From positions 47,027-111,026 of the forward strand of contig NZ_JARXRM010000019.1 in the NCBI RefSeq assembly GCF_029887875.1: a DNA stretch of 64,000 nt. Reading direction: 5' to 3'. Each line of letters starts with the position of its first letter. Within the stretch, counting starts at the first letter, position 1. The stretch comes from Luteimonas endophytica (GTDB lineage: Bacteria > Pseudomonadota > Gammaproteobacteria > Xanthomonadales > Xanthomonadaceae). Position numbers and translations under genes: made by a program. The notes below the pieces were generated by a model that was not told the DNA's origin, did no database searches, and worked only from the letters and a program-made list of their open reading frames with translations. This document shows positions 55,607 through 64,000 of the stretch, one piece after another.

Positions 55607-57679
55607 CTAGCCGGCCGCCTCGGCGAAGGCCGGGGTGAAGAAGGCCTGGACGTCGGCGACGTCGCGGGTGACCGGAAACGGGGGCATGGAGTCAAGGAAC
55701 ACGCGGCCGTAGCCCTTGCCGGTCAGGCGTGGATCGCAGAGCACCAGCACGCCGCGGTCGCGCTCGCTGCGGATCAGCCGGCCGACCCCCTGCTTGAGGG
55801 CGATCACCGCCTGCGGCAGCTGTTCGTCCGGGAACGGGTTGCCGCCGGCACGGCGGATCGCCTGCAGGCGGGCCTCGAACACCGGATCGTCGGGGGCGGC
55901 GAACGGCAGCTTGTCGATGACCACCACGCTGAGCGCGTCGCCGGCCACGTCCACGCCTTCGCGGAAACTGGCGGCCCCCAGCAGCACGCCGTTGCCGGAC
56001 TCGCGGAAGCGCTGCAGCAGCACGTGGCGCGGGCCCTCGCCCTGCACGAACAGCGGCCAAGGTCCGCCGCGCAGCAGCGCCGCGGCCTCGCGCAGGGCGC
56101 GATGCGAGGCGAACAGCAGGAACGCGCGCCCGCCCGAGGCGTGCAGCACCGGCAGCACCGCCTCGACGAGCGCCGCGGTGTAGTCGCGTGCGGCGGGCTG
56201 CGGCAGCCGCGGGGGGAGGTAGCACAGCGCCTGGGCGTTCCAGTCGAACGGACTGGGCGCCAGCAGGGTGCGCGGCGCGTCAAGCCCCAGGCGGGTGGCG
56301 ATGTGGCCGAAGCCTCCGCCGACCGCCAGGGTCGCCGAGGTGAACACCCAGCCCGCGCGCGACTGCTCGCGATGACTGCGCAACGGTCCCGAAACGTCCA
56401 GGGGCGTACGCTGCAGGCGAAACCCGCGGGGCGACAGTTCGTACCAGCGCACGTCGTCGGAAGGAGCGAGGGGGTCGGGCTCGTCCTCTCGCCTGGAGAA
56501 TTCCGGCACCGAAGAATCGTCGGCGGAAAATGCACCCGAGCCCGTTGCTCTTTCGTCCGGCCCCGGCTCCAGTTCCCGCCACCGCCCCAGTCGCGCCGAG
56601 AATTCCAGGGTGCGGGCGTGGCAGGCATCGAGCCCTGGAGCGGCTTCGGCCAGCGGCGCCACCGCGGCGGCGAAGTCGCCCAGCACCGCGGCCAGCCGGT
56701 CGAGCGCCGCCGCCACCGCGGGCTCGTCCAGCAGGCGCTCGCGGGTGCCGCGCGCGGGCAGCGCCTCCAGGTCCGCGCGCAGCGCCCGCACCGCCTGCTC
56801 CAGCTCGCGGGCCGGTCCCTGCACCACGGCCAGCGCGCCATCCACCTGCCGGCATTCGCCCAGCGCGTCTCGCGCCAGCTCCACCAGCGGCCGGGCGCTC
56901 AAGCCCTCGCCGAAGAACTGCGCCGCCAGCTCCGGCAGCTGGTGCGCCTCGTCGACCACGAACGCCTGCGCGCCCGGCAGGATCTCGCCGAACCCCTCCT
57001 GCTTGAGCGCCAGGTCGGCCAGCAAGAGATGGTGGTTGACCACCACCAGGTCGGCGCTCTGGGCGCGCTGGCGCGCCTGCACCACGAAGCACTCGCTCCA
57101 GAACGGGCACTCGCTGCCCAGGCAGTTGTCGACGGTGGAGGTGACCATCGGGATCAGCGGCGAGTCGTCCGGCATCGCCTCCAGTTCGGCCAGGTCGCCC
57201 ATGCGGGTACGCCCGCTCCAGGCCATCACGCGCTGGAACAGCGCCACCTGGTCGCGCGCGGTGAAGCGCGGCTCGCCCTTGGCCCGCTCCAGCCGGTACC
57301 GGCACAGATAGTTGGCCCGGCCCTTCAGCAGCGCGGTACGCAGCCCCGCGCCCAGCGCGTCGCGCACCCGGGGCAGGTCGCGATGGTAGAGCTGGTCCTG
57401 CAGGGCGCGGGTGCCGGTGGAGACGATGGTCTTGAGCCCCGACAGCAGTGCCGGCACCAGGTAGGCGAAGGTCTTGCCGGTCCCGGTGCCGGCCTCCGCC
57501 AGCAGCGTGCCGCGGCCCTCGAACGCCTCGGCGATGGCCGCCGACAGGGCCTGCTGCGAAGGCCGGGGGACGAATCCGGGGATTCGCCCCGCCAGCGCCC
57601 CGCCCTCGCCCAGCGCCGCGCGCGTAGCCAGCGCCAGGCCGTCAGGCTCGGCGCCCAGAGCGTCGTCCCCGGTGCTCAT
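55607..57679 (-). CDS. yoaA: YoaA/DinG-family ATP-dependent DNA helicase
   Basis: XPD-like superfamily 2 helicase of 690 residues, moving 5' to 3'. Walker A is EAGTGTGKTFAYLVPALL (about 50-65) and the DEAH box is FVVDEAHQLPELA. The four iron-sulfur cysteines are in NYLCRYR, NCLGSEC and FWSECFV. Later helicase motifs include GVLLGAASFREGVDVAGDAL and KQGVGRLIRSERDRG. YoaA works with HolC in DNA damage tolerance in E. coli; the tsaB neighbour and length favour YoaA over DinG. The ATG at 57679 (MSTGDDAL) was chosen; the frame is open upstream but not family-like. Confidence 0.9.
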   Translation of the reverse strand: MSTGDDALGAEPDGLALATRAALGEGGALAGRIPGFVPRPSQQALSAAIAEAFEGRGTLLAEAGTGTGKTFAYLVPALLSGLKTIVSTGTRALQDQLYHRDLPRVRDALGAGLRTALLKGRANYLCRYRLERAKGEPRFTARDQVALFQRVMAWSGRTRMGDLAELEAMPDDSPLIPMVTSTVDNCLGSECPFWSECFVVQARQRAQSADLVVVNHHLLLADLALKQEGFGEILPGAQAFVVDEAHQLPELAAQFFGEGLSARPLVELARDALGECRQVDGALAVVQGPARELEQAVRALRADLEALPARGTRERLLDEPAVAAALDRLAAVLGDFAAAVAPLAEAAPGLDACHARTLEFSARLGRWRELEPGPDERATGSGAFSADDSSVPEFSRREDEPDPLAPSDDVRWYELSPRGFRLQRTPLDVSGPLRSHREQSRAGWVFTSATLAVGGGFGHIATRLGLDAPRTLLAPSPFDWNAQALCYLPPRLPQPAARDYTAALVEAVLPVLHASGGRAFLLFASHRALREAAALLRGGPWPLFVQGEGPRHVLLQRFRESGNGVLLGAASFREGVDVAGDALSVVVIDKLPFAAPDDPVFEARLQAIRRAGGNPFPDEQLPQAVIALKQGVGRLIRSERDRGVLVLCDPRLTGKGYGRVFLDSMPPFPVTRDVADVQAFFTPAFAEAAG

Positions 57680-57737
57680 CGGCGCGTTGCGCACGGCGGG
57701 AGCCGGCGCGCCGCCCACTGCAGCCAGGATCGCATGC

Positions 57738-58280
57738 TCAGTAGCGCTCCGGGCCGGCCACCCGGCAGCCCGCGACCTGCTCGCGCGCCGAGGCGGCGCC
57801 TTCGGCGTCCCCGGCCAGCAGCCGCAGTTGCTCCAGGGTCGCCCAGTGCCGGCGGCACAGCGGACCGACCTGGGCACCGAGCGCGTAGGCGCGCTGGGCC
57901 AGCGCGTCCGCGGTGGCGAACTCACCCAGCAGCAACGCCAGTTCGGCGCGCTCCTGGAGCAGCGCCGGATCGGCATCCACGATCTCCAGGGCGCGATCGA
58001 GCGCCTCGGCCGCCGCCCGGTACTGCCCGGCCGCCTCGAGCCGGCCGGCCTGCTGGCGCAGGTCCTCCACGCGCGGATCGCGCAGCGGCTGCACCGCCAG
58101 CTCGCCCTCGCCGTCGCCGGCGGCGGCGCGGATGCTGGCGACCATGCGCGCGGCATCGGCGGGCGGCACCTCGGCGCCGCGCCACGGCTCTCGCGCCGGC
58201 CCGCCGGCACAGGCCGCCAGCACGGCGGCGGCCGCCAGCGGCAACACCCGCGCGGCGGCGCGGAATCGCGCGACGCTCAT
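57738..58280 (-). CDS. Lipoprotein with TPR-like helical repeats
   Basis: Lipoprotein of 180 residues. The signal peptide ends VLAACAGG with the lipidated cysteine at about C24. The mature part is helical with TPR-like pieces (LRQQAGRLEAAGQYRAAAEALDRALEIVDADPALLQERAELALLLGEFATADALAQRAYALG). Its ATG overlaps the mrcB stop (ATGA), so it is translated with the penicillin-binding protein. By position it might help PBP1b, as the unrelated lipoprotein LpoB does in enterics, but sequence alone does not show this. Confidence 0.82.
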   Translation of the reverse strand: MSVARFRAAARVLPLAAAAVLAACAGGPAREPWRGAEVPPADAARMVASIRAAAGDGEGELAVQPLRDPRVEDLRQQAGRLEAAGQYRAAAEALDRALEIVDADPALLQERAELALLLGEFATADALAQRAYALGAQVGPLCRRHWATLEQLRLLAGDAEGAASAREQVAGCRVAGPERY

Positions 58281-60751
58281 GGCTCGTCCTCCTGGGGCGG
58301 GGCCTGCTCGGGAGCAGGCTGGGGGGGCACGGGTTGCGCTTCGGGCGGGGGGTCGCGCTCGCGCTCGCCGATGCCGAACCAGCGGCGCCAGCCGCCGCGG
58401 CGTGGCGCCTGGTCACCGGCGGCGGCGGGTCCGGCCTGCTGGTCGTAGCCGCCGTCGGCGATCTCCTCCTCCCCGTAGTAGCTGCAGGGCTGGAACGGCG
58501 GCGCGAATCCAGCCACGAACGGAAACCGTCGCGCCTCCGGGCAGCCGGCTTCGGTGCTGAACCCGTGCACTACCCACTGCCAGTCGAGGCCGCCATCGCC
58601 GACCTCGAGCGGCGCGCTCGGCAGCCGCGCGAACATGTCCGACCATGCGCGCATCGCGCCGGTGGCGCCGTACAGGCCGGTGGACTCGTTCTGGTCGTTG
58701 CCGATCCACACCACCGCGAGATGGTCGCCGGTCCAGCCGGCGAACCAGCTGTCGCGGCCGTCGTTGCTGGTGCCGGTCTTGCCGGCGGGCTTGAGCCGGC
58801 CGAGGCCGTCGTTGACCAGCTGGCGGCCGGTACCCGAGGTCACCGCGTGCTGCAGGGCCAGAGTGACCAGGCGCGCGGCGACGGCGTCGCCCTCCTGGGC
58901 GGCGGCGGGGGCCTTGTCGTAGCGGTTGACCGCACGCCCCTCGGGGTCGAGCACGCCGCGGACCAGCCGCAGCGGCTGGATTTCGCCGCCGGAGGCGAGG
59001 AACTGGTACAGCTGCGCCATCGCGTACGGGCTCTGGTCGACCGACCCCAGGATCAGCGACGGATTGGCCTCGGCCTCGATCCCTGCCAGGGTGCGCAACA
59101 GGTCGGCCAGGCGCCGCGGGTCGACGTCCATGCCGATCCGCACCGTGGCCTGGTTGTACGAGCGCGCCAGGGCGTCGATCAGGCGCACGCTGCCGTGGCT
59201 GCGTCTGTCCGAATTGACCGGCGTCCAGCGCTTGCCGTCCGGCAGGGTGATGTCGACCGGAGCATCGTCGACCCAGCTCGCCAGCGAGTAGCGGGTCGGC
59301 TGCGCCAGCGCCAGCAGGTACACGAACGGCTTGAGCAGCGATCCGACCGGGCGCTGCGCCTCGATGGCGCGATTGAAGCCGTGCTCGGTCGGCTCGCGGC
59401 TGCCGACCGCGGCGATCACCTCGCCGTTGTGCACGTCGGTGAGCACCAGCCCGGCCTGCAGCGGCGGGCGCTCGTCGTTGCTGAGCGCCTCGATGGTGCG
59501 GCGCACCGCGCCCTCGGCATAGCCCTGCGCAGCGGGCGACATCGCCGTCATCACGCTGAGCCCGGCGCCCTGCAGGGCGTCGGCGGGATAGTCGCGGGCC
59601 AGCTGCCGCCGCACCAGGTCGACGTAGGCCGGGAAGCGGTTGGCCGCGAGACTGCCCGGGGTGCTGGTCACCCCCAGCGGGGCGGCGAGCGCACGCCGGT
59701 ACTCGGCCTCGTCGATCAACCCGGTGCCGTGCATCTGCGCCAGGGCGAAGTCGCGACGCTCGCGGGCGCGCTCGGGATGGCGCCGCGGATCGTAGAACGA
59801 CGGCCCGCGGATGATCCCCACCAGCAGCGCGATGTGCTCGGTCTCGAGGTCGGCGAGCCGGCGCCCGAACCAGAATTCGGCGCCGGCGGCGACGCCGTGG
59901 ATCGCCTGCGCGCCGCGCTGCCCCAGGTACACCTGGTTGAGGTACGCCTCGAGAATGACGCCCTTGTCGTAGCGCGCCTCGATCAGCAGCGCGTAGAGGA
60001 TCTCGTTGAACTTGCGGGTGTAGGTCTGTTCGCGGCCGATCCCGAGCAGCCCGGAGCGCGCCAGCTGCTGGGTCAGGGTGCTGCCGCCCTGGCGCGCCTC
60101 GCCGGCGCGCAGGTTGACCCAGACGGCGCGGATCATTCCACTCAGATCGATGCCGCGATGATGGGCGAAGTCGCGGTCCTCGACCGCCTGCAGGGCGTCG
60201 GTGAGCAACACCGGCACCTCCTCGACCCGCACCAGCCGCCGCTCCTCCTGCTTCTGCCCGTACAGGGTGGCGATGCGCGCAGGATCCAGCCGTACCCGCT
60301 CCACGGCGCGGTCCGCGGCCGGATCGCGCAGGCGCGCCACGCGCCCCCGCGACAGCGTGACCTCCACGCGTGCGGGCGCCACCGCGCCGTCGACGTCCTG
60401 GAAGCCGCGGCTGGAAATGATCCACTTGCCCTCGCCGCCGCTCCAGGTCCCCGGACGCTCGCCGTCGCCCTCGCGATAGGCGGCGGAGTCGAGCTCGGTG
60501 CGCAGCGTCTGCGCATCCATCGCCAGCCCGGGGGCCAGCTGCAGCGGCCGCGCGTACACCCGCGTCGGCACCTGCCAGCGCAGCTCGCCGAAGTGGCGGC
60601 TGACCTGCTGGTTGAGGTACAGCGTATAGGGAATCAGCAGGCCCAGGCCGAGTCCTGCCGCAGCCAGTCCCCAGGTCAGGATCCGCCGCCGCCAGTCGGG
60701 GCGCGCCGCGCCGTCGGCGGCGTCGTCTTCGTCGTAATCGATACGGGGCAT
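58277..60751 (-). CDS. mrcB: Bifunctional penicillin-binding protein 1B
   Basis: Peptidoglycan synthase of 824 residues. A membrane helix (about 26-46) and UB2H-like domain (50-140) precede the GT51 glycosyltransferase (about 160-330) with the catalytic E191 (AVEDRDFAHHRGID) and QGGSTLTQQLAR. The transpeptidase domain has S471-LLK (RPVGSLLKPF), SYNQAT and K658-TGTS. A Pro/Glu-rich tail of about 60 residues ends the chain. A short lipoprotein gene overlaps its 3' end. It diverges from the glycosyltransferase genes over 118 bases, with no clear promoter seen. Confidence 0.95.
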   Translation of the reverse strand: MPRIDYDEDDAADGAARPDWRRRILTWGLAAAGLGLGLLIPYTLYLNQQVSRHFGELRWQVPTRVYARPLQLAPGLAMDAQTLRTELDSAAYREGDGERPGTWSGGEGKWIISSRGFQDVDGAVAPARVEVTLSRGRVARLRDPAADRAVERVRLDPARIATLYGQKQEERRLVRVEEVPVLLTDALQAVEDRDFAHHRGIDLSGMIRAVWVNLRAGEARQGGSTLTQQLARSGLLGIGREQTYTRKFNEILYALLIEARYDKGVILEAYLNQVYLGQRGAQAIHGVAAGAEFWFGRRLADLETEHIALLVGIIRGPSFYDPRRHPERARERRDFALAQMHGTGLIDEAEYRRALAAPLGVTSTPGSLAANRFPAYVDLVRRQLARDYPADALQGAGLSVMTAMSPAAQGYAEGAVRRTIEALSNDERPPLQAGLVLTDVHNGEVIAAVGSREPTEHGFNRAIEAQRPVGSLLKPFVYLLALAQPTRYSLASWVDDAPVDITLPDGKRWTPVNSDRRSHGSVRLIDALARSYNQATVRIGMDVDPRRLADLLRTLAGIEAEANPSLILGSVDQSPYAMAQLYQFLASGGEIQPLRLVRGVLDPEGRAVNRYDKAPAAAQEGDAVAARLVTLALQHAVTSGTGRQLVNDGLGRLKPAGKTGTSNDGRDSWFAGWTGDHLAVVWIGNDQNESTGLYGATGAMRAWSDMFARLPSAPLEVGDGGLDWQWVVHGFSTEAGCPEARRFPFVAGFAPPFQPCSYYGEEEIADGGYDQQAGPAAAGDQAPRRGGWRRWFGIGERERDPPPEAQPVPPQPAPEQAPPQEDEP

Positions 60752-60869
60752 TGAGCTGGGGGGCGCGCGAGGAATGCGACAATGGGCAATCCCGCGAGTC
60801 TAGCGCAGCGCCCCCGCGCGCCTCCCCCGCGGGTGGCCGACCATTCAGATTGCGAGCGACGCCGACGCC

Positions 60870-62153
60870 GTGCTACCCGATCCCCGCTACCACTGGCGCC
60901 GCCTCGGCTCACGCCTGCACCGGCTGCGCCTGGCCGTGCACGCGCGCGGCTGGCGCGGAGCGCTGGCGCGGCTGGCCGAGCGGCCGCCCGCCCCGGCCGA
61001 TCCCGCGGCCCCGGGCAGACCGGAGCCCGCCGCGCCGCTGCCGGCCGCGGGCGACGGCCGGCGGGTGCTGCTGGTCGACGTCAGCACCCCGCGGCCGGAT
61101 CGGGACTCCGGCTCGTTGCGCGCGTTCAACCTGATGCGGGTGCTGGCCGAGAGCGGCGACCGCGTCGAATTCCTCCCCGACGACCGCGTCGACGCGGGCG
61201 CCTACACCGATGCGTTGCGCCTGCTCGGGGTGGTGGTGCACACCGGGGCCGGCGCCTATCCGCACTGGTTCGCCCGGCACCTGCGCGGCTTCGATGTTCT
61301 GGTGGTGAGCCGCTATCACCTGGCCGAGTTCCTGGTACCGCTGGCGCGGCGGATCGCGCCCGGGACGCGCATCGTGCTGGACACGGTCGACCTGCACCAC
61401 CTGCGCGAACGGCGCGAGGCGGACCTCGGCGGCGACCGCCGGCTCCGCCGGCTGGCCGCGATCACCCGTCGGCGCGAGCTGCGCGCGGTCGCGGAGGCGG
61501 ACGTGACCTGGGTGGTCAGCCCGGTGGAAGCGGCGCTGCTGCGCGAGGCGCTGCCGCAGGCCCGGGTCGAGGTGCTGCCGAACCTGCACCAGGTCGAGGA
61601 AACGCCGGCCGGGTTCGCCGAGCGCGAGGGCCTGCTGTTCGTCGGTGGCGCACGCCATCCGCCCAACGTCGACGCGCTGCGGTGGCTGCTGGCGGAGATC
61701 TTCCCGCTGGTCCGTGCGCGCCTGCCGGACTGCGCGCTGCACGTGGTCGGGGACGGCCTGGCCGCGGCGGTGGCCGGACTGCCGCTGCCGCCGGGGGTGC
61801 GGCTGCACGGGCACGTCCCGGACCTGTCGCCGCTGCTACGCCGCTGCCGGGTGGGCCTGGCGCCGCTGCGTTTCGGCGCCGGGGTCAAGGGCAAGATCAA
61901 CCTGTGCATGGCCGCCGGCATGCCGGTGGTGGCCACCGCCTGCGCCGCCGAGGGGATGCATGCGCGGGACGGGGTCGAGCTGCTGGTGGCGGACGCCGCC
62001 GCCGCGTTCGCCGAAGCGGTGGCGCGCCTGCACGGGGACGAGGCGCTGTGGACGCGGCTGGCGCGCGCCGGCACCGACAACGTCCGCAACCACTTCTCAT
62101 TCGACTCCGCGCGCGCCACCATCGCCGCCTCGTTTCCCACGGCCCGATGCTGA
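60870..62153 (+). CDS. Glycosyltransferase, GT4-like
   Basis: Protein of 427 residues starting at GTG 60870. An N-terminal basic helix (YHWRRLGSRLHRLRL) may bind membrane. The GT-B fold follows: first Rossmann domain from RRVLLVDVSTPRPDRDSGSLRAFNLMRVL, second from EGLLFVGGARHPPNVDALRWLLAEI with the donor-binding GAGVKGKINLCMAAGMPVVATACAAEGM. The sugar and acceptor are unknown. It overlaps the next glycosyltransferase (TGATG), so both probably belong to one surface polysaccharide or glycolipid pathway whose other genes lie elsewhere. Confidence 0.85.
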   Translation: MLPDPRYHWRRLGSRLHRLRLAVHARGWRGALARLAERPPAPADPAAPGRPEPAAPLPAAGDGRRVLLVDVSTPRPDRDSGSLRAFNLMRVLAESGDRVEFLPDDRVDAGAYTDALRLLGVVVHTGAGAYPHWFARHLRGFDVLVVSRYHLAEFLVPLARRIAPGTRIVLDTVDLHHLRERREADLGGDRRLRRLAAITRRRELRAVAEADVTWVVSPVEAALLREALPQARVEVLPNLHQVEETPAGFAEREGLLFVGGARHPPNVDALRWLLAEIFPLVRARLPDCALHVVGDGLAAAVAGLPLPPGVRLHGHVPDLSPLLRRCRVGLAPLRFGAGVKGKINLCMAAGMPVVATACAAEGMHARDGVELLVADAAAAFAEAVARLHGDEALWTRLARAGTDNVRNHFSFDSARATIAASFPTARC

Positions 62154-63472
62154 TGCGGCTGCTCCTGATCGCCTACGAATTCCCGCCCAGCCCGTCGCCG
62201 CAGTCGCTGCGCTGGACCTATCTGTGCCGGGAGCTGGCGGAGCTCGGCCACGAGGTGCACGTGCTGGCGCCCGATCTGGGTGGCGAAACGCCCGGCCTGC
62301 CTCCGCTGCCCAGCGGCGTGCGCGTGCATCGCAGCTTCCCCGGCCCGGTGCGCGGGATGCTGGCCCTGCTGCGCAAGCGCAAGCAGCGCAAGGCGGCCCG
62401 GGGCGCGGCGGGTCCCACCGGCAACGGCGACGCCGCGCGCGACGGCGCCGCGCCGTCTCCGATCCGCCCGCCGCGTAGCTGGAAACAGCGCATCTCCGAG
62501 ACGGTGCAGCGGATCGCCGAATACCTGCACTACCCGGACATCCGCGGCGAGTGGCGGTACTGGGGCCGGCGCGAACTGCAGCGCCTGCTGGACACCCTGG
62601 CGCCGGACCTGGTGCTCAGCTCGCACGAACCCGCCACCTCCCTCGAGCTCGGACTGCTGGCCGCGCGCCGGGGGTTGCCCTGGGTCGCCGACCTCGGCGA
62701 CCCGGTCCTGGCCGGGTACACCGCGCCGCGCTGGCGCCGCCGCGCGCACCGCCTGGAGCGCGAGGTCTGCGAGCGCGCCGACCTGGTCACCGTGACCAAC
62801 CCCGCCGCGGCCGCGCTGCTGCACGAACGCCATGCCCGCAGCGGTCCGATCGCGGTGCTGCCGCAGGGCTACGACGACCGCGCCGCTGCCGCCCGCGCCG
62901 CTGACGCGACCCTGTTCGATCACGCCAGGCTCGAACTGCTGTACACCGGCAGCTTCTACAGCTTCCGGCGCATCGATGCGCTGCTGGAGGCCCTGGACCG
63001 CCATCCGCAGGCGCGCCTGAGCATCGCCGCGATCACCGTGCCGGAATCGATCCTGGCGGCGGCGAGGGGCGCACCCGAACGCATCCGCCTGCTCGGCTTC
63101 CTGCCGCACACCGCGATCCTGGCGCTGCAGCGGCAGGCCGACGTGCTGGTCAACATCGCCAACGACGACATCACCCAGATCCCGGGCAAGTTCCACGAAT
63201 ACCTCGGCGCCGCAAGGCCGATCCTGCATCTGGGCGACGCCGACCCGGTCGCGGAAATGGTGGTGGCGCTGCGCCGCGGCTGGAGCTGCGCGAACACCGC
63301 CGACGCGATTCACGCACGCCTGGCGGCCCTGGAGACGGCGAAGGCCGACCGGCGCCTGGACGATGGGCTCGCGCTCGGCGCCGAAGGCATCGAGCAGTAC
63401 GGCTGGAGCCGGATCGCCGCGCGCCTGGATACGCTGCTGCGCGAGGTCGCAGGCCCGGCCCGGACGACCTGA
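62153..63472 (+). CDS. Glycosyltransferase, GT4-like
   Basis: Protein of 439 residues with a GT-B plan. The N-terminal half begins MRLLLIAYEFPPSPSPQSLRW and includes HEVHVLAPDL; an inserted basic, low-complexity segment (about 75-105, KRKQRKAARG) separates it from RGEWRYWGRREL. The second half has LELLYTGSFYSFRRIDALLEAL and PGKFHEYLGAARPILHLGD, the usual donor-site glutamate region. The ATG at 62153 overlaps the previous stop (TGATG); an ATG two codons earlier (62147) is also possible. The convergent 158-base gap after it has a small hairpin. Confidence 0.85.
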   Translation: MRLLLIAYEFPPSPSPQSLRWTYLCRELAELGHEVHVLAPDLGGETPGLPPLPSGVRVHRSFPGPVRGMLALLRKRKQRKAARGAAGPTGNGDAARDGAAPSPIRPPRSWKQRISETVQRIAEYLHYPDIRGEWRYWGRRELQRLLDTLAPDLVLSSHEPATSLELGLLAARRGLPWVADLGDPVLAGYTAPRWRRRAHRLEREVCERADLVTVTNPAAAALLHERHARSGPIAVLPQGYDDRAAAARAADATLFDHARLELLYTGSFYSFRRIDALLEALDRHPQARLSIAAITVPESILAAARGAPERIRLLGFLPHTAILALQRQADVLVNIANDDITQIPGKFHEYLGAARPILHLGDADPVAEMVVALRRGWSCANTADAIHARLAALETAKADRRLDDGLALGAEGIEQYGWSRIAARLDTLLREVAGPARTT

Positions 63473-63570
63473 CCCGTGCAGGTGGCGAACCGGAAGGCGC
63501 CACGGCGCGGGCCTGGAGCACCCGGCAGCACAGGCGGCGACTCCTGGCGCCGCCGGCGGCACCGGGCGTT

Positions 63571-63587
63571 CGCGTGCAGGGCACGCG
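63571..63587. terminator. Hairpin between convergent genes
   Basis: CGCGTGC and GCACGCG form a 7-base stem with an AGG loop in the 158-base gap between the glycosyltransferase and the TPR-like gene, which converge. There is no T-run, so termination is inferred from position only. Nothing else is evident in the gap. Confidence 0.35.
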
Positions 63588-63630
63588 CCTCCTGCGGCCC
63601 GCTCCGACGGGCCTCCGGGGCCGGACCCGT

Positions 63631-64000
63631 CTAATCGACGCGGGCCGAGGCCCGCTCCAGCCGCGCTTCGAATTCGGCGAGCCCCGGCACCGCCGGATCG
63701 ATCTCGCGCGCGGTGGCCGCGGCGTGGCGCGCGGGCTGCAGCTCGCCGGCGCCCAGGCGTTCCTCGCCGACCGCCAGCCAGCGCTGCGCCAGGCGTCGGC
63801 GGGCCAGGGCCAGGTCCTCGACCTCGTCGGCCAGCGCCACGCGCGCATCCAGGCAGGCGCGGGCGCGGCCGAGGCTGTTGCTGCGCAGCTCGCGCTCGAA
63901 GCACCCGCGCGCGACCGGCAGGAGCTTTTCGCTGGCACGGCGCACGTCGGGGTCCTCGGGAGCGATCGCGCGCGCGCCGCGCAGGTGATCGTAGGCGCTC
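63631..64000 (-). CDS. C-terminal part of a TPR-like helical protein (cut by window edge)
   Basis: The frame is open to the end of the window with no needed start, so this is the last 122 residues of a longer protein. It is helical and TPR-like (AYDHLRGARAIAPEDPDVRRASEKLLP, RARACLDARVALADEVEDLALARRRLAQRWLAVGEERLGAGEL, AREIDPAVPGLAEFEARLER). The spacing of alanine, leucine and proline suits two to three tetratricopeptide units. An in-frame ATG at 63945 exists but lies inside a repeat, so it is probably internal. Function unknown; the N-terminal domains are outside the window. Confidence 0.7.
   Translation of the reverse strand, partial: SAYDHLRGARAIAPEDPDVRRASEKLLPVARGCFERELRSNSLGRARACLDARVALADEVEDLALARRRLAQRWLAVGEERLGAGELQPARHAAATAREIDPAVPGLAEFEARLERASARVD

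Noticed and set aside
56024-60754. A 1576-codon open frame on the plus strand across the helicase, lipoprotein and mrcB region
   Set aside because: It is an antisense shadow caused by high GC; the product is Arg/Gln/Ala-rich with no domain, while the minus strand holds clear enzymes with all motifs.
60870-63472. A polysaccharide biosynthesis or secondary-metabolite cluster
   Set aside because: Only two glycosyltransferases are present, flanked by mrcB and a TPR-like gene; no polymerase, flippase or other pathway genes are in the window.

Overview
The window is GC-rich chromosomal DNA (about 70% GC by eye) with dense genes on both strands. Gene content and order point to the Lysobacteraceae/Xanthomonadaceae, most like Lysobacter or Luteimonas. 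The main evidence is the gshB - pilGHIJL - chpB - chpC block next to bioA/rsmE, an ahpF-oxyR pair, an lptD-surA-pdxA-ksgA-apaG-apaH run, and heptamer repeats of the TCGGGAA / GATTGGG type between genes. Most of the window is conserved core genome. I saw no prophage, insertion sequence, CRISPR array, rRNA or tRNA.

Layout. 1-3.3 kb: peroxide defence (ahpF, oxyR) and rnk. 3.4-6.6 kb (minus): a DMT-family exporter and a membrane diguanylate cyclase. 6.8-11.2 kb (plus): glnS, a cysteine-rich lipoprotein overlapping a nucleoside deaminase, rlmM and an EF-hand protein. 11.2-13.6 kb (minus): two ubiquinone-type flavin hydroxylases. 13.7-15.9 kb (plus): a BtuM-like vitamin B12 uptake protein, a cob(I)alamin adenosyltransferase and a deacetylase-family hydrolase. 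16-23.2 kb (plus): an envelope/ribosome run lptD-surA-pdxA-csaA-like-ksgA-apaG-apaH with many 4-base start/stop overlaps.

23.2-26.7 kb (minus): dgkA-terC-lgt-thyA-folA. 26.9-29.1 kb (minus): an Ntn-type asparaginase, a sigma factor and a VOC protein as one unit. 29.1-34.8 kb (minus): a MacB-type permease, ATPase and periplasmic adaptor with a two-component system. 35.0-37.7 kb (minus): Mpo1-like protein, mazG, cysQ, nudE. 37.7-39.9 kb (plus): bioA and rsmE. 39.9-51.9 kb (minus): the twitching-motility chemosensory system, with a CheA-type kinase of about 2086 residues that carries 34 in-frame pentapeptide repeats. 52-53.9 kb (plus): gshB and a TonB-like gene. 54-60.8 kb (minus): lepB-like, tsaB, a YoaA/DinG helicase, a lipoprotein and mrcB. 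60.9-63.5 kb (plus): two glycosyltransferases. The window ends inside a TPR-like gene on the minus strand.

Points that stand out: the chemosensory cluster lacks a CheR/PilK methyltransferase and its CheB-like protein has lost catalytic residues, so it may run without methylation-based adaptation; the pentapeptide repeat in PilL; a Spy/CpxP-like insertion in the efflux adaptor; a BtuM-like protein with the cysteine expected for B12 handling; heptamer repeats that supply the end of an ABC ATPase gene and sit against the tsaB start codon; and an Mpo1-like gene with no standard start codon. None of these amounts to a clear, wholly undescribed system. All calls come from reading the sequence, with no database search.
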